DNA of 64,000 bases, from contig NZ_JAHBDK010000042.1 of assembly GCF_019956415.1 (NCBI RefSeq), forward strand, positions 205,490 to 269,489. Reading direction: 5' to 3'. Position 1 is the first letter of the stretch; every line of letters begins with the position of its first letter. The DNA comes from Pseudomonas sp. GL-B-19 (GTDB lineage Bacteria; Pseudomonadota; Gammaproteobacteria; Pseudomonadales; Pseudomonadaceae). Below are positions 18,501 through 25,898 of this stretch, piece after piece. The notes under the pieces are model-generated. The model had not been told where the DNA came from. It saw only the letters and a program-made list of their open reading frames with translations, and did not search any database. The translations under genes were made by a program, and so were the position numbers.

Positions 18501-21413
18501 AGTGCTCATGAAGCGCTGATCAACATGCTCGACGAACTGGCCGCCGGCCAGGAAATCACCCCGCAACCGGAACGTATCCGGGCCTTGCGCGGTTTGCTCG
18601 ACGAAAGTCTGGATCCTTCGTCCATGGGCCTGATTCGCAGTGATGGCAGCCGTACCCTGAGTATCCGGGAGCTGGGCAGCGCCACCGCCGAGCTGGAGCA
18701 ATCGGCGACCCAGGTTGAACTGGATGACGAAATCGTTTCGATCTTCCTCGAAGAAGCGATGGATATCCTCGAAAGTGCCGGCCACGCGCTGCAACGCTGG
18801 TTGAATGACCCGGACAACGCCGCACCGCTGTTGTCCTTGCAGCGGGATTTGCACACCCTCAAGGGCGGTGCGCGGATGGCCGAAGTCCAGCCGGTCGGCG
18901 ACCTCGCCCATGAATTGGAAAGCCTTTACGAAGACTTGGTGGACCGCCGTTATAACCACAGTGAAACCCTGGTGCAGCTGCTGCAACAGAGCCATGACCG
19001 GCTCGCGGTGTTGCTTGAGCAGTTGCAGAATCAGCAATCGCTGGGGAACCCGGGCGAGCTGATCGAGGCGATTCGCGAGTTTCGTCAGGGCAATGCCAAC
19101 GTCGCCGAAGTGGCGGAGCCCGAGCCGGTCAAGGATTCGCCGGGGCATGATCCCGAGTTGCTGGAGATCTTCCTCGAGGAAGGTTTCGACATCATCGAAA
19201 ACTCCGGCGCCGCGCTCGTGCGCTGGCAAGCCGAACCGTCGAACCGACAAGAAATGGAAACCCTGCTGCGTGAACTGCACACGCTCAAGGGCGGCGCGCG
19301 AATGGTCGAAATCGCGCCGATTGGCGACCTTGCCCATGAGCTGGAGTTTCTCTACGAAAGCCTCTCGGCGGGCGCGCTGCAACCGAGCGAGGCGATGTTT
19401 ACGTTGTTGCAAAGCAGCCACGACCGGTTGGCGCAGATGCTCGATGCGACCCGCGCCGGGCAGCCATTGCCGCCCGCTGACCAACTGATCGACGCGATCA
19501 AGAATTTCAGCCATCCGGCCGTGCTCCAACCGGCCGTTGTGACGCCCGCCGCCAAGCCAGAGACGCCCGCGATACAAGCGGAAGCGGGCGCCGACATGGT
19601 CAAGGTCTCGGCTGAACTGCTCGATGACCTGGTCAACCTGGCCGGTGAAACTTCAATCTTCCGTGGCCGTATCGAACAGCAGGTCAACGATGCGCGGGTC
19701 ACTCTGAGCGAGATGGAAACCACCATCGAGCGTATGCGCGACCAATTGCGCCGACTTGATACCGAAACCCAGGGGCGCATTCTCAGCCGCCAGCAAGTCG
19801 ACGCCGAACGCCTGGGCTACGAAGAGTTCGACCCGCTGGAAATGGACCGCCACTCGCAATTGCAGCAACTGTCCCGTGCGCTGTTCGAATCGGCCTCTGA
19901 TTTGCTCGATTTGAAGGAAACCCTCGACCGGCGCAACCAGGACGCGGAAAACCTGCTGCAACAGCAGGGCCGCATCAATACCGAGTTGCAAGAAGGACTG
20001 ATGCGCACGCGCATGGTGCCGTTCGAGCGGATGCTGCCGCGTTTGAAGCGCATCGTTCGGCAGGTCTCCAGCGAACTGGGCAAGGACGTGGAGTTCATTG
20101 TCGGCAACGCTGAAGGCGAGATGGACCGCAACGTGCTCGAACGTATGGCGCCGCCGCTGGAACACATGCTGCGCAATGCCGTGGACCACGGCCTGGAATC
20201 GGCCGAGGTGCGAATCGCGGCCGGCAAACCGGCCAAGGGGCGGATCACACTCGACTTGTCCCGCGAGGGCGGCGACATGATTTTCGACATCCGCGACGAC
20301 GGTGCCGGCGTGCCGCTGGACGCGGTGCGACGCAAGGCGATCAAGCGCGGCTTGCTGGCCGCGGACGCCGATATCAGCGACCACGACGTGCTGCAGTTCA
20401 TCCTGCAACCGGGGTTTTCCACGGCAGAGAAGATTACCCAGATTTCCGGACGCGGCGTCGGCATGGATGTGGTCCATGAAGAAGTTCGCCAGCTCGGCGG
20501 CACGATGGTTATCGACTCGGTGCCGGGGCAGGGCGTGCATTTCCGCATTCGTCTGCCGTTCACCGTCTCGGTCAACCGCGCGCTTATGGTGCAGTGCTTT
20601 GAAGATCAATATGCGATCCCGCTGAACACCATCGGCGGTATCGTCCGTGTGCTGCCCAACGAACTCGAAGGGCATTACCGACTCGATCCCCCAAGGTACA
20701 AGTACGCCGGGCAGGACTATGAGTTGTGCTACCTCGGCGAGTTGCTGAAAACCAGTTCCCGCCCGAAACTGCTGGGCCAAAGCCTGCCGTTGCCGGTGAT
20801 GCTGGTGCAATGCAACGAGCGGCACATTGCGGTGCAGGTCGACTCCATGGCCGGCACCCGCGAGATCGTGGTGAAAAGCCTCGGCCCGCAGTTCGCGGCG
20901 GTGCAGGGCTTGTCCGGTGCGACGATTCTGGGCGATGGCCGGGTGGTGCTGATTCTTGATTTGCTGGCGCCGATCCGCGCCATGCAGGCGCCTGTGCCGC
21001 AGCAGGCGCTAACCCAGGACACCGAGGTCGAGCCACACAAGCCATTGCTGGTGCTGGTGGTCGATGACTCGGTGACCGTGCGCAAGGTCACCAGTCGTTT
21101 GCTCGAACGCCACGGCATGAATGTGCTGACCGCCAAGGACGGGGTCGACGCCATGCTGCTGCTCGAAGAACACATGCCGGACGTGATGCTGCTGGACATC
21201 GAGATGCCGCGCATGGACGGCTTTGAAGTCGCGACTCAGGTGCGCGCCGACGAGCGTTTGCAGCACCTGCCGATCATCATGATCACCTCACGCACGGGCC
21301 AGAAACACCGCGACCGCGCAATGGCCATCGGCGTTAACGATTACCTCGGCAAGCCGTACCAGGAATCGGTGCTGCTGGAAAGCATCGCCCTGTGGAGCAA
21401 ATCCCATGCTTGA
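15516..21413 (+). CDS. chpA: Hybrid chemotaxis kinase ChpA with multiple HPt domains
   Basis: A 1965-residue CheA-type hybrid kinase controlling type IV pili. The N-terminal ~450 residues resemble FimL. Canonical HPt histidines are visible at His670, His809, His1113 and His1255, each in H-T-L-K-G context. A region near residues 910-1010 looks like an HPt fold without the histidine. Then come dimerisation and HATPase domains (N-box HMLRNAVDHGLES near 1550, GRGVGMDVV), a CheW-like domain, and a C-terminal receiver with Asp1850, Asp1851 and phosphoacceptor Asp1894. P. aeruginosa ChpA is about 500 residues longer with more phosphotransfer domains. The start MGDRHDYVAL follows GGAG; nine further codons upstream are open. 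Confidence 0.97.
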   Translation: MGDRHDYVALEWVKGEIAETLKQAHQAIETLLDDPQALYALSDCLAFIHQVHGSLQMVEFYGAALFAEEMEQLTRALQHNRVSHRDEALHLLMQALGQLPIYLDRVQGARRDLPLVVLPLINDLRSARGETLLSETSLFSPQLVELPPLDEASLALLEPADLANVLRKLRQMLQMALVGLLREQDDDTHFNYLAKVFSRLEGLCADAPLSPLWQVASALVEGMRTDVIANSPALRSLFKDADKELKRLLEQGIRGINQPAPPELLKSLLFYIAKAELPTGQMLTMKDRYSLDDALPDSAMVDEERARLAGPDRDAMRSVLAALCEELVRVKERLDLFVRSDRQHISDLDSLLAPLRQIADTLAVLGFGQPRKVIIDQLAVVLSLAQGQREPNDAILMDVAGALLYVEANLAGMMGTVEPESQEESRLPTTDLTQIHQIVIREARICLQEAKDMIVDYIDADWDRQHLQALPALLTQVRGALSMIPLSRAASLIETCNHFIREHLLLELDQPDWQELDSLADVVTSIEYYLERLGDDPEAPGEQLLDVAEKSLASLGFFPSEFQVPMLDDVLSPSEALVMQEMQELDDPETVQSLADVLASPVSSVNPPALTTPGSLLPPPAGEEPVDDELREVFLEETDEVLDILQDYLPRWAANPDDKSALSELRRAFHTLKGSGRMVRALVLGELAWAVENLLNRVLEDSVAPGAAVQQLLTDALDLLPELVAEYAGNAQRQRNDVDLLAARAHALAKGDAPASDEDTQDVAALDPLLLEIFRKEAETHLASLNRFLDQAAEHVPLQASDELQRALHTLKGSASMAGVLPIAELATALDQLAREYKAHLIALDLDEVELLLEAEGLFRLGLRQLKSDPLAQIRGAGPLIEHTRSLLAERLQTLSSTPNTALRTKRDPQLINNFLSQGMDILLDAESLLQRWQQHPGERQELTALLDELTTLGEVAHLADLHPVDALCEALLDLYGAVEESSLAVSERFFHEAQSAHEALINMLDELAAGQEITPQPERIRALRGLLDESLDPSSMGLIRSDGSRTLSIRELGSATAELEQSATQVELDDEIVSIFLEEAMDILESAGHALQRWLNDPDNAAPLLSLQRDLHTLKGGARMAEVQPVGDLAHELESLYEDLVDRRYNHSETLVQLLQQSHDRLAVLLEQLQNQQSLGNPGELIEAIREFRQGNANVAEVAEPEPVKDSPGHDPELLEIFLEEGFDIIENSGAALVRWQAEPSNRQEMETLLRELHTLKGGARMVEIAPIGDLAHELEFLYESLSAGALQPSEAMFTLLQSSHDRLAQMLDATRAGQPLPPADQLIDAIKNFSHPAVLQPAVVTPAAKPETPAIQAEAGADMVKVSAELLDDLVNLAGETSIFRGRIEQQVNDARVTLSEMETTIERMRDQLRRLDTETQGRILSRQQVDAERLGYEEFDPLEMDRHSQLQQLSRALFESASDLLDLKETLDRRNQDAENLLQQQGRINTELQEGLMRTRMVPFERMLPRLKRIVRQVSSELGKDVEFIVGNAEGEMDRNVLERMAPPLEHMLRNAVDHGLESAEVRIAAGKPAKGRITLDLSREGGDMIFDIRDDGAGVPLDAVRRKAIKRGLLAADADISDHDVLQFILQPGFSTAEKITQISGRGVGMDVVHEEVRQLGGTMVIDSVPGQGVHFRIRLPFTVSVNRALMVQCFEDQYAIPLNTIGGIVRVLPNELEGHYRLDPPRYKYAGQDYELCYLGELLKTSSRPKLLGQSLPLPVMLVQCNERHIAVQVDSMAGTREIVVKSLGPQFAAVQGLSGATILGDGRVVLILDLLAPIRAMQAPVPQQALTQDTEVEPHKPLLVLVVDDSVTVRKVTSRLLERHGMNVLTAKDGVDAMLLLEEHMPDVMLLDIEMPRMDGFEVATQVRADERLQHLPIIMITSRTGQKHRDRAMAIGVNDYLGKPYQESVLLESIALWSKSHA

Positions 21414-21873
21414 TGACCATTTTTACCAGCGCACCAACAACCTCACCGGCCTGCTGCTGCCCTTGGCCGACCGCAATCTGATCCTGCCCAACGTCGCGGT
21501 GGCGGAGCTGATCGACTATCAGCCGGGGGCATTCGATCTGGATACGCCACCGTGGTATCTGGGCCTGGTGAAGTGGCGGGACCGGCAGATACCGTTGCTC
21601 AGTTTTGAGTCGGCTTGCGGTAATAAAGTCGTCATCGGCGAGCGCGCGAGGATTGTGATTCTCAATGCGCTGGGCGGGCGGCCGGCGTTGAAGTTCATTG
21701 CATTGCTGGTGCAGGGGATTCCTCGGTCGCACAAGCTGGACAGTCAGCTGAGCTATGTCGATGTGCCGTTGTGCCCGTTGGAACAGGCGGCGGTGCAGGT
21801 GGGGGAGCAAGTTGCCAAAGTCCCTGACTTATTGGCACTGGAAGAACTGCTTGTAAGTGCTGGGTTGGTCTGA
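21406..21873 (+). CDS. chpC: CheW-like protein ChpC
   Basis: A 155-residue CheW-domain protein, overlapping chpA by eight bases. Features are the start LLLPLADRNLILPNVAVAELI and the CheW core WYLGLVKWRDRQIPLLSFE. In P. aeruginosa ChpC is a second adaptor that can link other receptors to ChpA. There it follows chpB, a CheB-type methylesterase. Here it joins chpA directly, so chpB is missing. The start ATG lies within the chpA end (AAATCCCATGCTTGATG), with translational coupling likely. Confidence 0.92.
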   Translation: MLDDHFYQRTNNLTGLLLPLADRNLILPNVAVAELIDYQPGAFDLDTPPWYLGLVKWRDRQIPLLSFESACGNKVVIGERARIVILNALGGRPALKFIALLVQGIPRSHKLDSQLSYVDVPLCPLEQAAVQVGEQVAKVPDLLALEELLVSAGLV

Positions 21874-21880
21874 CTGGCCC

Positions 21881-21957
21881 CATCGCGAGCAGGCTCACTC
21901 CCACAGGGGTTTTGTGTACGCCGCAGATCCAATGTGGGAGCGAGCCTGCTCGCGATG
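21881..21957. repeat. REP pair (REPIN), CGAGCAGGCTC type
   Basis: Inverted units CATCGCGAGCAGGCTCACTC and GGGAGCGAGCCTGCTCGCGA lie between convergent chpC and the DUF6124-like gene. The same unit type occurs at 22849-22923. Confidence 0.9.
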
Positions 21958-21987
21958 GCGGCCTTCCATTCACCTCAAACCTGACGG

Positions 21988-22374
21988 CTAAACCTTGGCC
22001 TGAGCCCGCATCTGCATCTGCAACGCTTCGTAATGGTCCAACGCCCGCTCCACCAACAACTGCACGCCATCCGCCATTCGGCTGATCGCCAAGGCGACCG
22101 AGCGGCGTGAGCCTTCCACATCGTCCGCCAGATCGGCAGCAATCGCGCTGATCGACAGCATGTCTTCGGAGGCGTTGGCCAGCAGGGCTTCGGCGTCGAT
22201 GTCGGGGCATACAGTGAAGAGCTGGGACTTGTTACGGCGTCCCGATGGTTTGTCGCGAGCAGGGGGGAAGTAATGGGCGAAGGCGCGGTCGGCGGCTTCT
22301 TTGAGTTTTTCGGCTTCGAGGGATGCGTCGGAACCGGTGTCGGTTTCCGGGGGGTTGGGAGTGGCTTTGAACAT
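21988..22374 (-). CDS. Small Pseudomonas-specific protein (DUF6124-like)
   Basis: A 128-residue soluble protein beginning MFKATPNPPETDTGSD. This opening, the middle block CPDIDAEALLANASEDM and a C-terminal helical region (GSRRSVALAISRMADGVQLL) match a family of small proteins found in many pseudomonads (I recall DUF6124). No function is known and no catalytic motif is apparent. There is no signal peptide. GGAG eight bases before the ATG fixes this start, although the same frame stays open for 89 further codons through the leader, giving a possible 217-codon reading. The leader is strongly structured; see 22380-22625. Confidence 0.8.
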   Translation of the reverse strand: MFKATPNPPETDTGSDASLEAEKLKEAADRAFAHYFPPARDKPSGRRNKSQLFTVCPDIDAEALLANASEDMLSISAIAADLADDVEGSRRSVALAISRMADGVQLLVERALDHYEALQMQMRAQAKV

Positions 22375-22379
22375 AGTGA

Positions 22380-22625
22380 ATCTCCATACAGGGTTGAAGC
22401 TGGCCCATTCGGTTTCCAAGCGAATGGGTGGCAGCTGTACGCGGTTGGAAACCCGGGGTACGGAGACCCGGCAGACCCTAAGGTCTTCCGCGCACAGCCG
22501 CCATAACGGAGTGCACACTTTAAAGGTGCGCAAGCATACGTTATGAAGGACGCTTTTGCGCCCCGTACTCATGGGGTTTCCAGCCCCGGTCGCTGAATTG
22601 TCAGCGACCCACAAACGATAAAGCT
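22380..22625 (-). ncRNA. Candidate structured 5' leader of the DUF6124-like gene
   Basis: Six hairpins can be drawn in series. 22598-22619 has a 9-bp stem (GGTCGCTGA/TCAGCGACC). 22573-22587 has GGGG/CCCC. 22502-22545 has outer stem CATAACG/CGTTATG, inner stem TGCACAC/GTGCGCA with one wobble. 22473-22486 has AGACC/GGTCT. 22453-22472 has CCGGG-type pairing. 22398-22436 has CCCATTCG/CGAATGGG inside AGCTG/CAGCT. The loop of the last hairpin (transcript CTTGGAAAC, 22412-22420) can pair over eight bases with transcript GTTTCCAAC at 22444-22452, giving a pseudoknot just upstream of the ribosome site. Structure is seen by eye only; a regulatory role is inferred. Confidence 0.55.
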
Positions 22626-22756
22626 CAGCGCAAAACCCCACCAGTCAGCGGCTTCCGGCATTGCTGTAGGCAGCGCCGTCAGACTGCGTAGCCTCACACC
22701 CTTCCTGCGAACAAACTTTTAAACACAAAACCTCAATCGACCGGAAAAGGTTGAAG

Positions 22757-22794
22757 AGTCCCAAAAAGGGACTGAAAGGTCCTTTTTTGGGACT
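22757..22794. repeat. 38-base imperfect palindrome
   Basis: Arms AGTCCCAAAAAGGGAC and GTCCTTTTTTGGGACT (16 bases each, one wobble) enclose TGAAAG. The left arm is itself a small hairpin (GTCCC AAAAA GGGAC), so alternative foldings exist. It lies upstream of the structured leader, in the likely promoter region of the minus-strand small gene. It may be an operator or an attenuator; it matches none of the REP types in the window. Confidence 0.6.
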
Positions 22795-22848
22795 GATTCG
22801 CGTGCATCAGATGACCAGACTGTGATGCTACGGTGAATGTTCTGGCCC

Positions 22849-22923
22849 CATCGCGAGCAGGCTCACTCCTACAGGTTTTGTGTACGGCGCAAATCCAATG
22901 TAGGAGTGAGCCTGCTCGCGATG
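22849..22923. repeat. REP pair (REPIN), CGAGCAGGCTC type
   Basis: Inverted units CATCGCGAGCAGGCTCACTC and GGAGTGAGCCTGCTCGCGAT lie in the divergent region between the small DUF6124-like gene and mdcA. Apart from this, the structured leader and the palindrome at 22757, the 660-base gap shows no gene. Confidence 0.9.
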
Positions 22924-23038
22924 GCGTCCGCCCGGTCAACCATTACCCTGACCGTAACGATCCACCGCTCAGCTTGATTGATGCCCCCACCCAACACTCC
23001 TAAGGTGACTCCCACGAAAGCGAACCCGTGGAGTGGTC

Positions 23039-24709
23039 ATGACAACAACAATATCCCCCGACTCGCGATGGACGCGCCGGCGTAGCGAAAAGCAGCGGCG
23101 TCTGGCGTTGGTCAAGGATCTGGCCGACGGTGTGGTCCTGCCCACCGACAAAATAGTCGCGGCGCTGGAGGCGCTTATCCTGCCCGGCGACCGCGTGGTG
23201 CTGGAGGGCAATAACCAGAAGCAGGCGGATTTCCTGTCCCGCTCACTGGTCAAGGCCGATCCCGCCAAGCTGCATGACCTGCACATGATCATGCCCAGCG
23301 TCGGCCGTGCCGAGCATCTGGACCTGTTCGAACGCGGTATCGCCCGCAAGCTCGACTTCTCCTTCGCCGGCACGCAAAGCCTGCGCATCAGCCAGTTGCT
23401 GGAAGACGGCCTGCTGGAAATCGGCGCGATCCACACCTACATCGAGCTCTATGCGCGACTGGTGGTCGACCTGATTCCCAACGTCGTTCTTTCCGCCGGT
23501 TTCATGGCCGACCGCGCCGGCAACATCTACACCGGGCCGAGCACCGAAGACACTCCCGCATTGATTGAACCGGCAGCCTTCAGCGATGGCATCGTCATCG
23601 TCCAGGTCAATCAATTGGTGGACGACGTGACGGACCTGCCTCGCGTCGACATCCCTGCGTCCTGGGTCGATTTTGTGGTGGTGGCCGACAAGCCGTTCTA
23701 CATCGAACCGCTATTCACCCGCGACCCACGGCACATCAAGCCCGTACACGTGCTGATGGCGATGATGGCGATCCGTGGCATCTACGAAAAACACAACGTT
23801 CAGTCGCTGAATCACGGCATCGGTTTCAACACCGCCGCCATCGAATTGATCCTGCCGACCTACGGCGAATCCCTCGGATTGAAAGGCAAAATCTGCCGCA
23901 ACTGGACGCTCAATCCGCACCCGACCTTGATCCCGGCGATCGAAAGCGGCTGGGTCGAAAGCGTGCATTGCTTCGGCACCGAATTGGGCATGGAAAACTA
24001 CATCGCCGCCCGGCCAGACGTGTTCTTCACCGGGCGCGACGGCTCGCTGCGTTCCAACCGGATGTTCTGCCAACTGGCCGGGCAATACGCGGTGGACCTG
24101 TTTATCGGCGCCACGTTGCAAGTCGATGGCGACGGTCATTCCTCCACCGTGACCCGCGGACGCCTCGCGGGTTTCGGCGGCGCGCCGAACATGGGCCACG
24201 ACCCGCGCGGTCGTCGTCACGGCACGCCGGCCTGGCTCGACATGCGACACGACGATGCGCCTGAAGCCTTGCTTGAACGCGGCAAAAAACTCGTGGTGCA
24301 AATGGTCGAGACGTTCCAGGAGGGCGGCAAACCGACCTTCGTCGAAACCCTCGACGCGATCGACGTGGCGAAGAAAAGCGGTATGCCGCTGGCGCCGATC
24401 ATGATTTACGGCGACGACGTCACCCACCTGCTGACCGAAGAAGGCATCGCTTACTTGTACAAGGCGCGTTCGCTGGAAGAACGCCAGGCGATGATCGCCG
24501 CTGTCGCCGGGGTGACCGCCATTGGCCTGCGTCACAATCCGAAAGACACCGCGCGCATGCGCCGCGAAGGCCTGATCGCGTTGCCCGAAGACCTTGGCAT
24601 CCGCCGCACCGACGCCACCCGCGAACTGCTTGCGGCCAAAAGCGTGGCTGATCTGGTCGAGTGGTCCGGTGGCCTCTACAACCCGCCCGCCAAGTTCAGG
24701 AGCTGGTAA
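23039..24709 (+). CDS. mdcA: Malonate decarboxylase alpha subunit (acetyl-S-ACP:malonate ACP transferase)
   Basis: MdcA swaps the acetyl group on the ACP subunit for malonate, the first step of biotin-independent malonate decarboxylation. The 556-residue cytoplasmic protein begins MTTTISPDSRW and has the conserved blocks GDRVVLEGNNQKQADFLSR and GFGGAPNMGHDPRGRRHGTP. A GTG six bases upstream is an alternative, but TGGAG fits the ATG better. It opens the mdcABCDEGH-madLM cluster; its stop overlaps the mdcB start by one base. Confidence 0.97.
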   Translation: MTTTISPDSRWTRRRSEKQRRLALVKDLADGVVLPTDKIVAALEALILPGDRVVLEGNNQKQADFLSRSLVKADPAKLHDLHMIMPSVGRAEHLDLFERGIARKLDFSFAGTQSLRISQLLEDGLLEIGAIHTYIELYARLVVDLIPNVVLSAGFMADRAGNIYTGPSTEDTPALIEPAAFSDGIVIVQVNQLVDDVTDLPRVDIPASWVDFVVVADKPFYIEPLFTRDPRHIKPVHVLMAMMAIRGIYEKHNVQSLNHGIGFNTAAIELILPTYGESLGLKGKICRNWTLNPHPTLIPAIESGWVESVHCFGTELGMENYIAARPDVFFTGRDGSLRSNRMFCQLAGQYAVDLFIGATLQVDGDGHSSTVTRGRLAGFGGAPNMGHDPRGRRHGTPAWLDMRHDDAPEALLERGKKLVVQMVETFQEGGKPTFVETLDAIDVAKKSGMPLAPIMIYGDDVTHLLTEEGIAYLYKARSLEERQAMIAAVAGVTAIGLRHNPKDTARMRREGLIALPEDLGIRRTDATRELLAAKSVADLVEWSGGLYNPPAKFRSW

Positions 24710-25599
24710 TGCACGCACTTAACCTGCAACCGAAAACCTTGACCCTGGCCGAGCGGCTGGCCGACCTGGCAGTGGATGCGCTGATCGACGAAGCGGACCT
24801 GTCGCCGAAACCGGCGCTGGTCGATCGTCGCGGCAACGGCGCCCACACCGATTTGCACCTGGGGCTGATGCACGCCTCGGCGCTGTCACTCTGGTCTGCG
24901 TTCAAGGAAATGGCCGAATCCGCTATCGAATGTGGCGAAATCGGTTTGCCGCTGCGCGAAGCGGTGGGGCGGATTGGCCGGGAAGGGGAGCAAGCGATGC
25001 TCGCCAACACGGGCGGTGTGAATACCCATCGCGGGGCGATCTGGGCCCTGGGCCTGTTGGTCACTGCTGCGGCGCTGGAGCCTGAATGCAGCGCGGCCAG
25101 TTCCATCACCTTGCGCGCCGCACGCCTGGCGTTACTCGACGACCGCTATGAGCCACGTTCCTTCAGCCACGGCGCCCAAGTCGCCCAGCGTTACGGCGCC
25201 CGTGGTGCCCGTGAAGAAGCGCAACTGGGTTTTCCTTCTGTGGTTCAACGGGCATTGCCGCAACTCAAGCACAGCCGCGCCGCCGGTCACGGTGAACAGA
25301 ACGCCCGGCTCGATGCCTTGCTGGCAATCATGACCCGACTGGCCGACACCTGCGTGCTCTACCGCGCGGGCGAACAAGGTCTGCAAACCATGCAACTTGG
25401 CGCCCAGGCCGTGCTCGACGCGGGTGGCAGCGCCAGCCTCGCCGGTCGCCGCCGTTTGCATGAGTTGGATGAACAATTAATCGCTTTGAATGCCTCGCCC
25501 GGTGGTGCTGCCGACTTGCTCGCAGCCTGCCTGTTTATTGACCGTATCGAGTCGGGCGATGGCCTCATCCTCTGCCATTCAAGAAGGGAAGCGTTTTGA
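24709..25599 (+). CDS. mdcB: Triphosphoribosyl-dephospho-CoA synthase
   Basis: MdcB makes 2'-(5''-triphosphoribosyl)-3'-dephospho-CoA from ATP and dephospho-CoA, the precursor of the prosthetic group of the ACP subunit MdcC. The 296-residue protein belongs to the CitG/MdcB family; visible blocks are PALVDRRGNGAHTDLHLGLM and NTGGVNTHRGAIWALGLL. Overlaps of one base with both mdcA and mdcC indicate tight coupling. Confidence 0.95.
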   Translation: MHALNLQPKTLTLAERLADLAVDALIDEADLSPKPALVDRRGNGAHTDLHLGLMHASALSLWSAFKEMAESAIECGEIGLPLREAVGRIGREGEQAMLANTGGVNTHRGAIWALGLLVTAAALEPECSAASSITLRAARLALLDDRYEPRSFSHGAQVAQRYGARGAREEAQLGFPSVVQRALPQLKHSRAAGHGEQNARLDALLAIMTRLADTCVLYRAGEQGLQTMQLGAQAVLDAGGSASLAGRRRLHELDEQLIALNASPGGAADLLAACLFIDRIESGDGLILCHSRREAF

Positions 25600-25898
25600 T
25601 GGAAACTTTATCCTTTGAATTCCCCGCCGGGCAGCCGCCACGCGGTCGCACGCTGGTGGGCTGTGTCGGCTCGGGCGATCTGGAAGTGCTGATCGAACCG
25701 GGTCAGGCCGGCAAGCTGACCATCAACGTACAGACCTCGGTCAATGGCGCGCAGCAACGCTGGCAACATCTGTTCGCGCGTATGTTCGACGGTCAGACAC
25801 CGCCAGCGATGGCGATTGATATCCACGATTTCGGCGCGACACCGGGCGTGGTGCGCTTGCGTCTGGAACAAGGCTTTGAGGAGATCGGCCATGACTGA
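25599..25898 (+). CDS. mdcC: Malonate decarboxylase ACP (delta) subunit
   Basis: A 99-residue acyl carrier protein. It carries the triphosphoribosyl-dephospho-CoA arm on Ser25, seen in GCVGSGDLEVLIEP, the same position as reported for the Klebsiella protein. Malonyl and acetyl groups ride on this arm between MdcA and the MdcDE decarboxylase. The start ATG follows AAGAAGGGAAG; a TTG immediately before is disregarded. It overlaps mdcB by one base and mdcD by eight. Confidence 0.95.
   Translation: METLSFEFPAGQPPRGRTLVGCVGSGDLEVLIEPGQAGKLTINVQTSVNGAQQRWQHLFARMFDGQTPPAMAIDIHDFGATPGVVRLRLEQGFEEIGHD

Noticed and set aside
18174..19577. A 467-codon minus-strand open frame inside chpA, with similar long ones at 19653-20825 and 14234-15475
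   Set aside because: These are antisense shadows of chpA and pilJ, without ribosome sites or family motifs.
21881..22923. Two similar repeat units considered as a CRISPR-like array or as borders of a mobile element around the small gene
   Set aside because: Both are ordinary REP pairs of the commonest class, about 1 kb apart, with no regular spacing and no transposase between them.
23033..23039. GTG at 23033 as the mdcA start
   Set aside because: This GTG is part of the ribosome site TGGAGTG; the ATG at 23039 has correct spacing.
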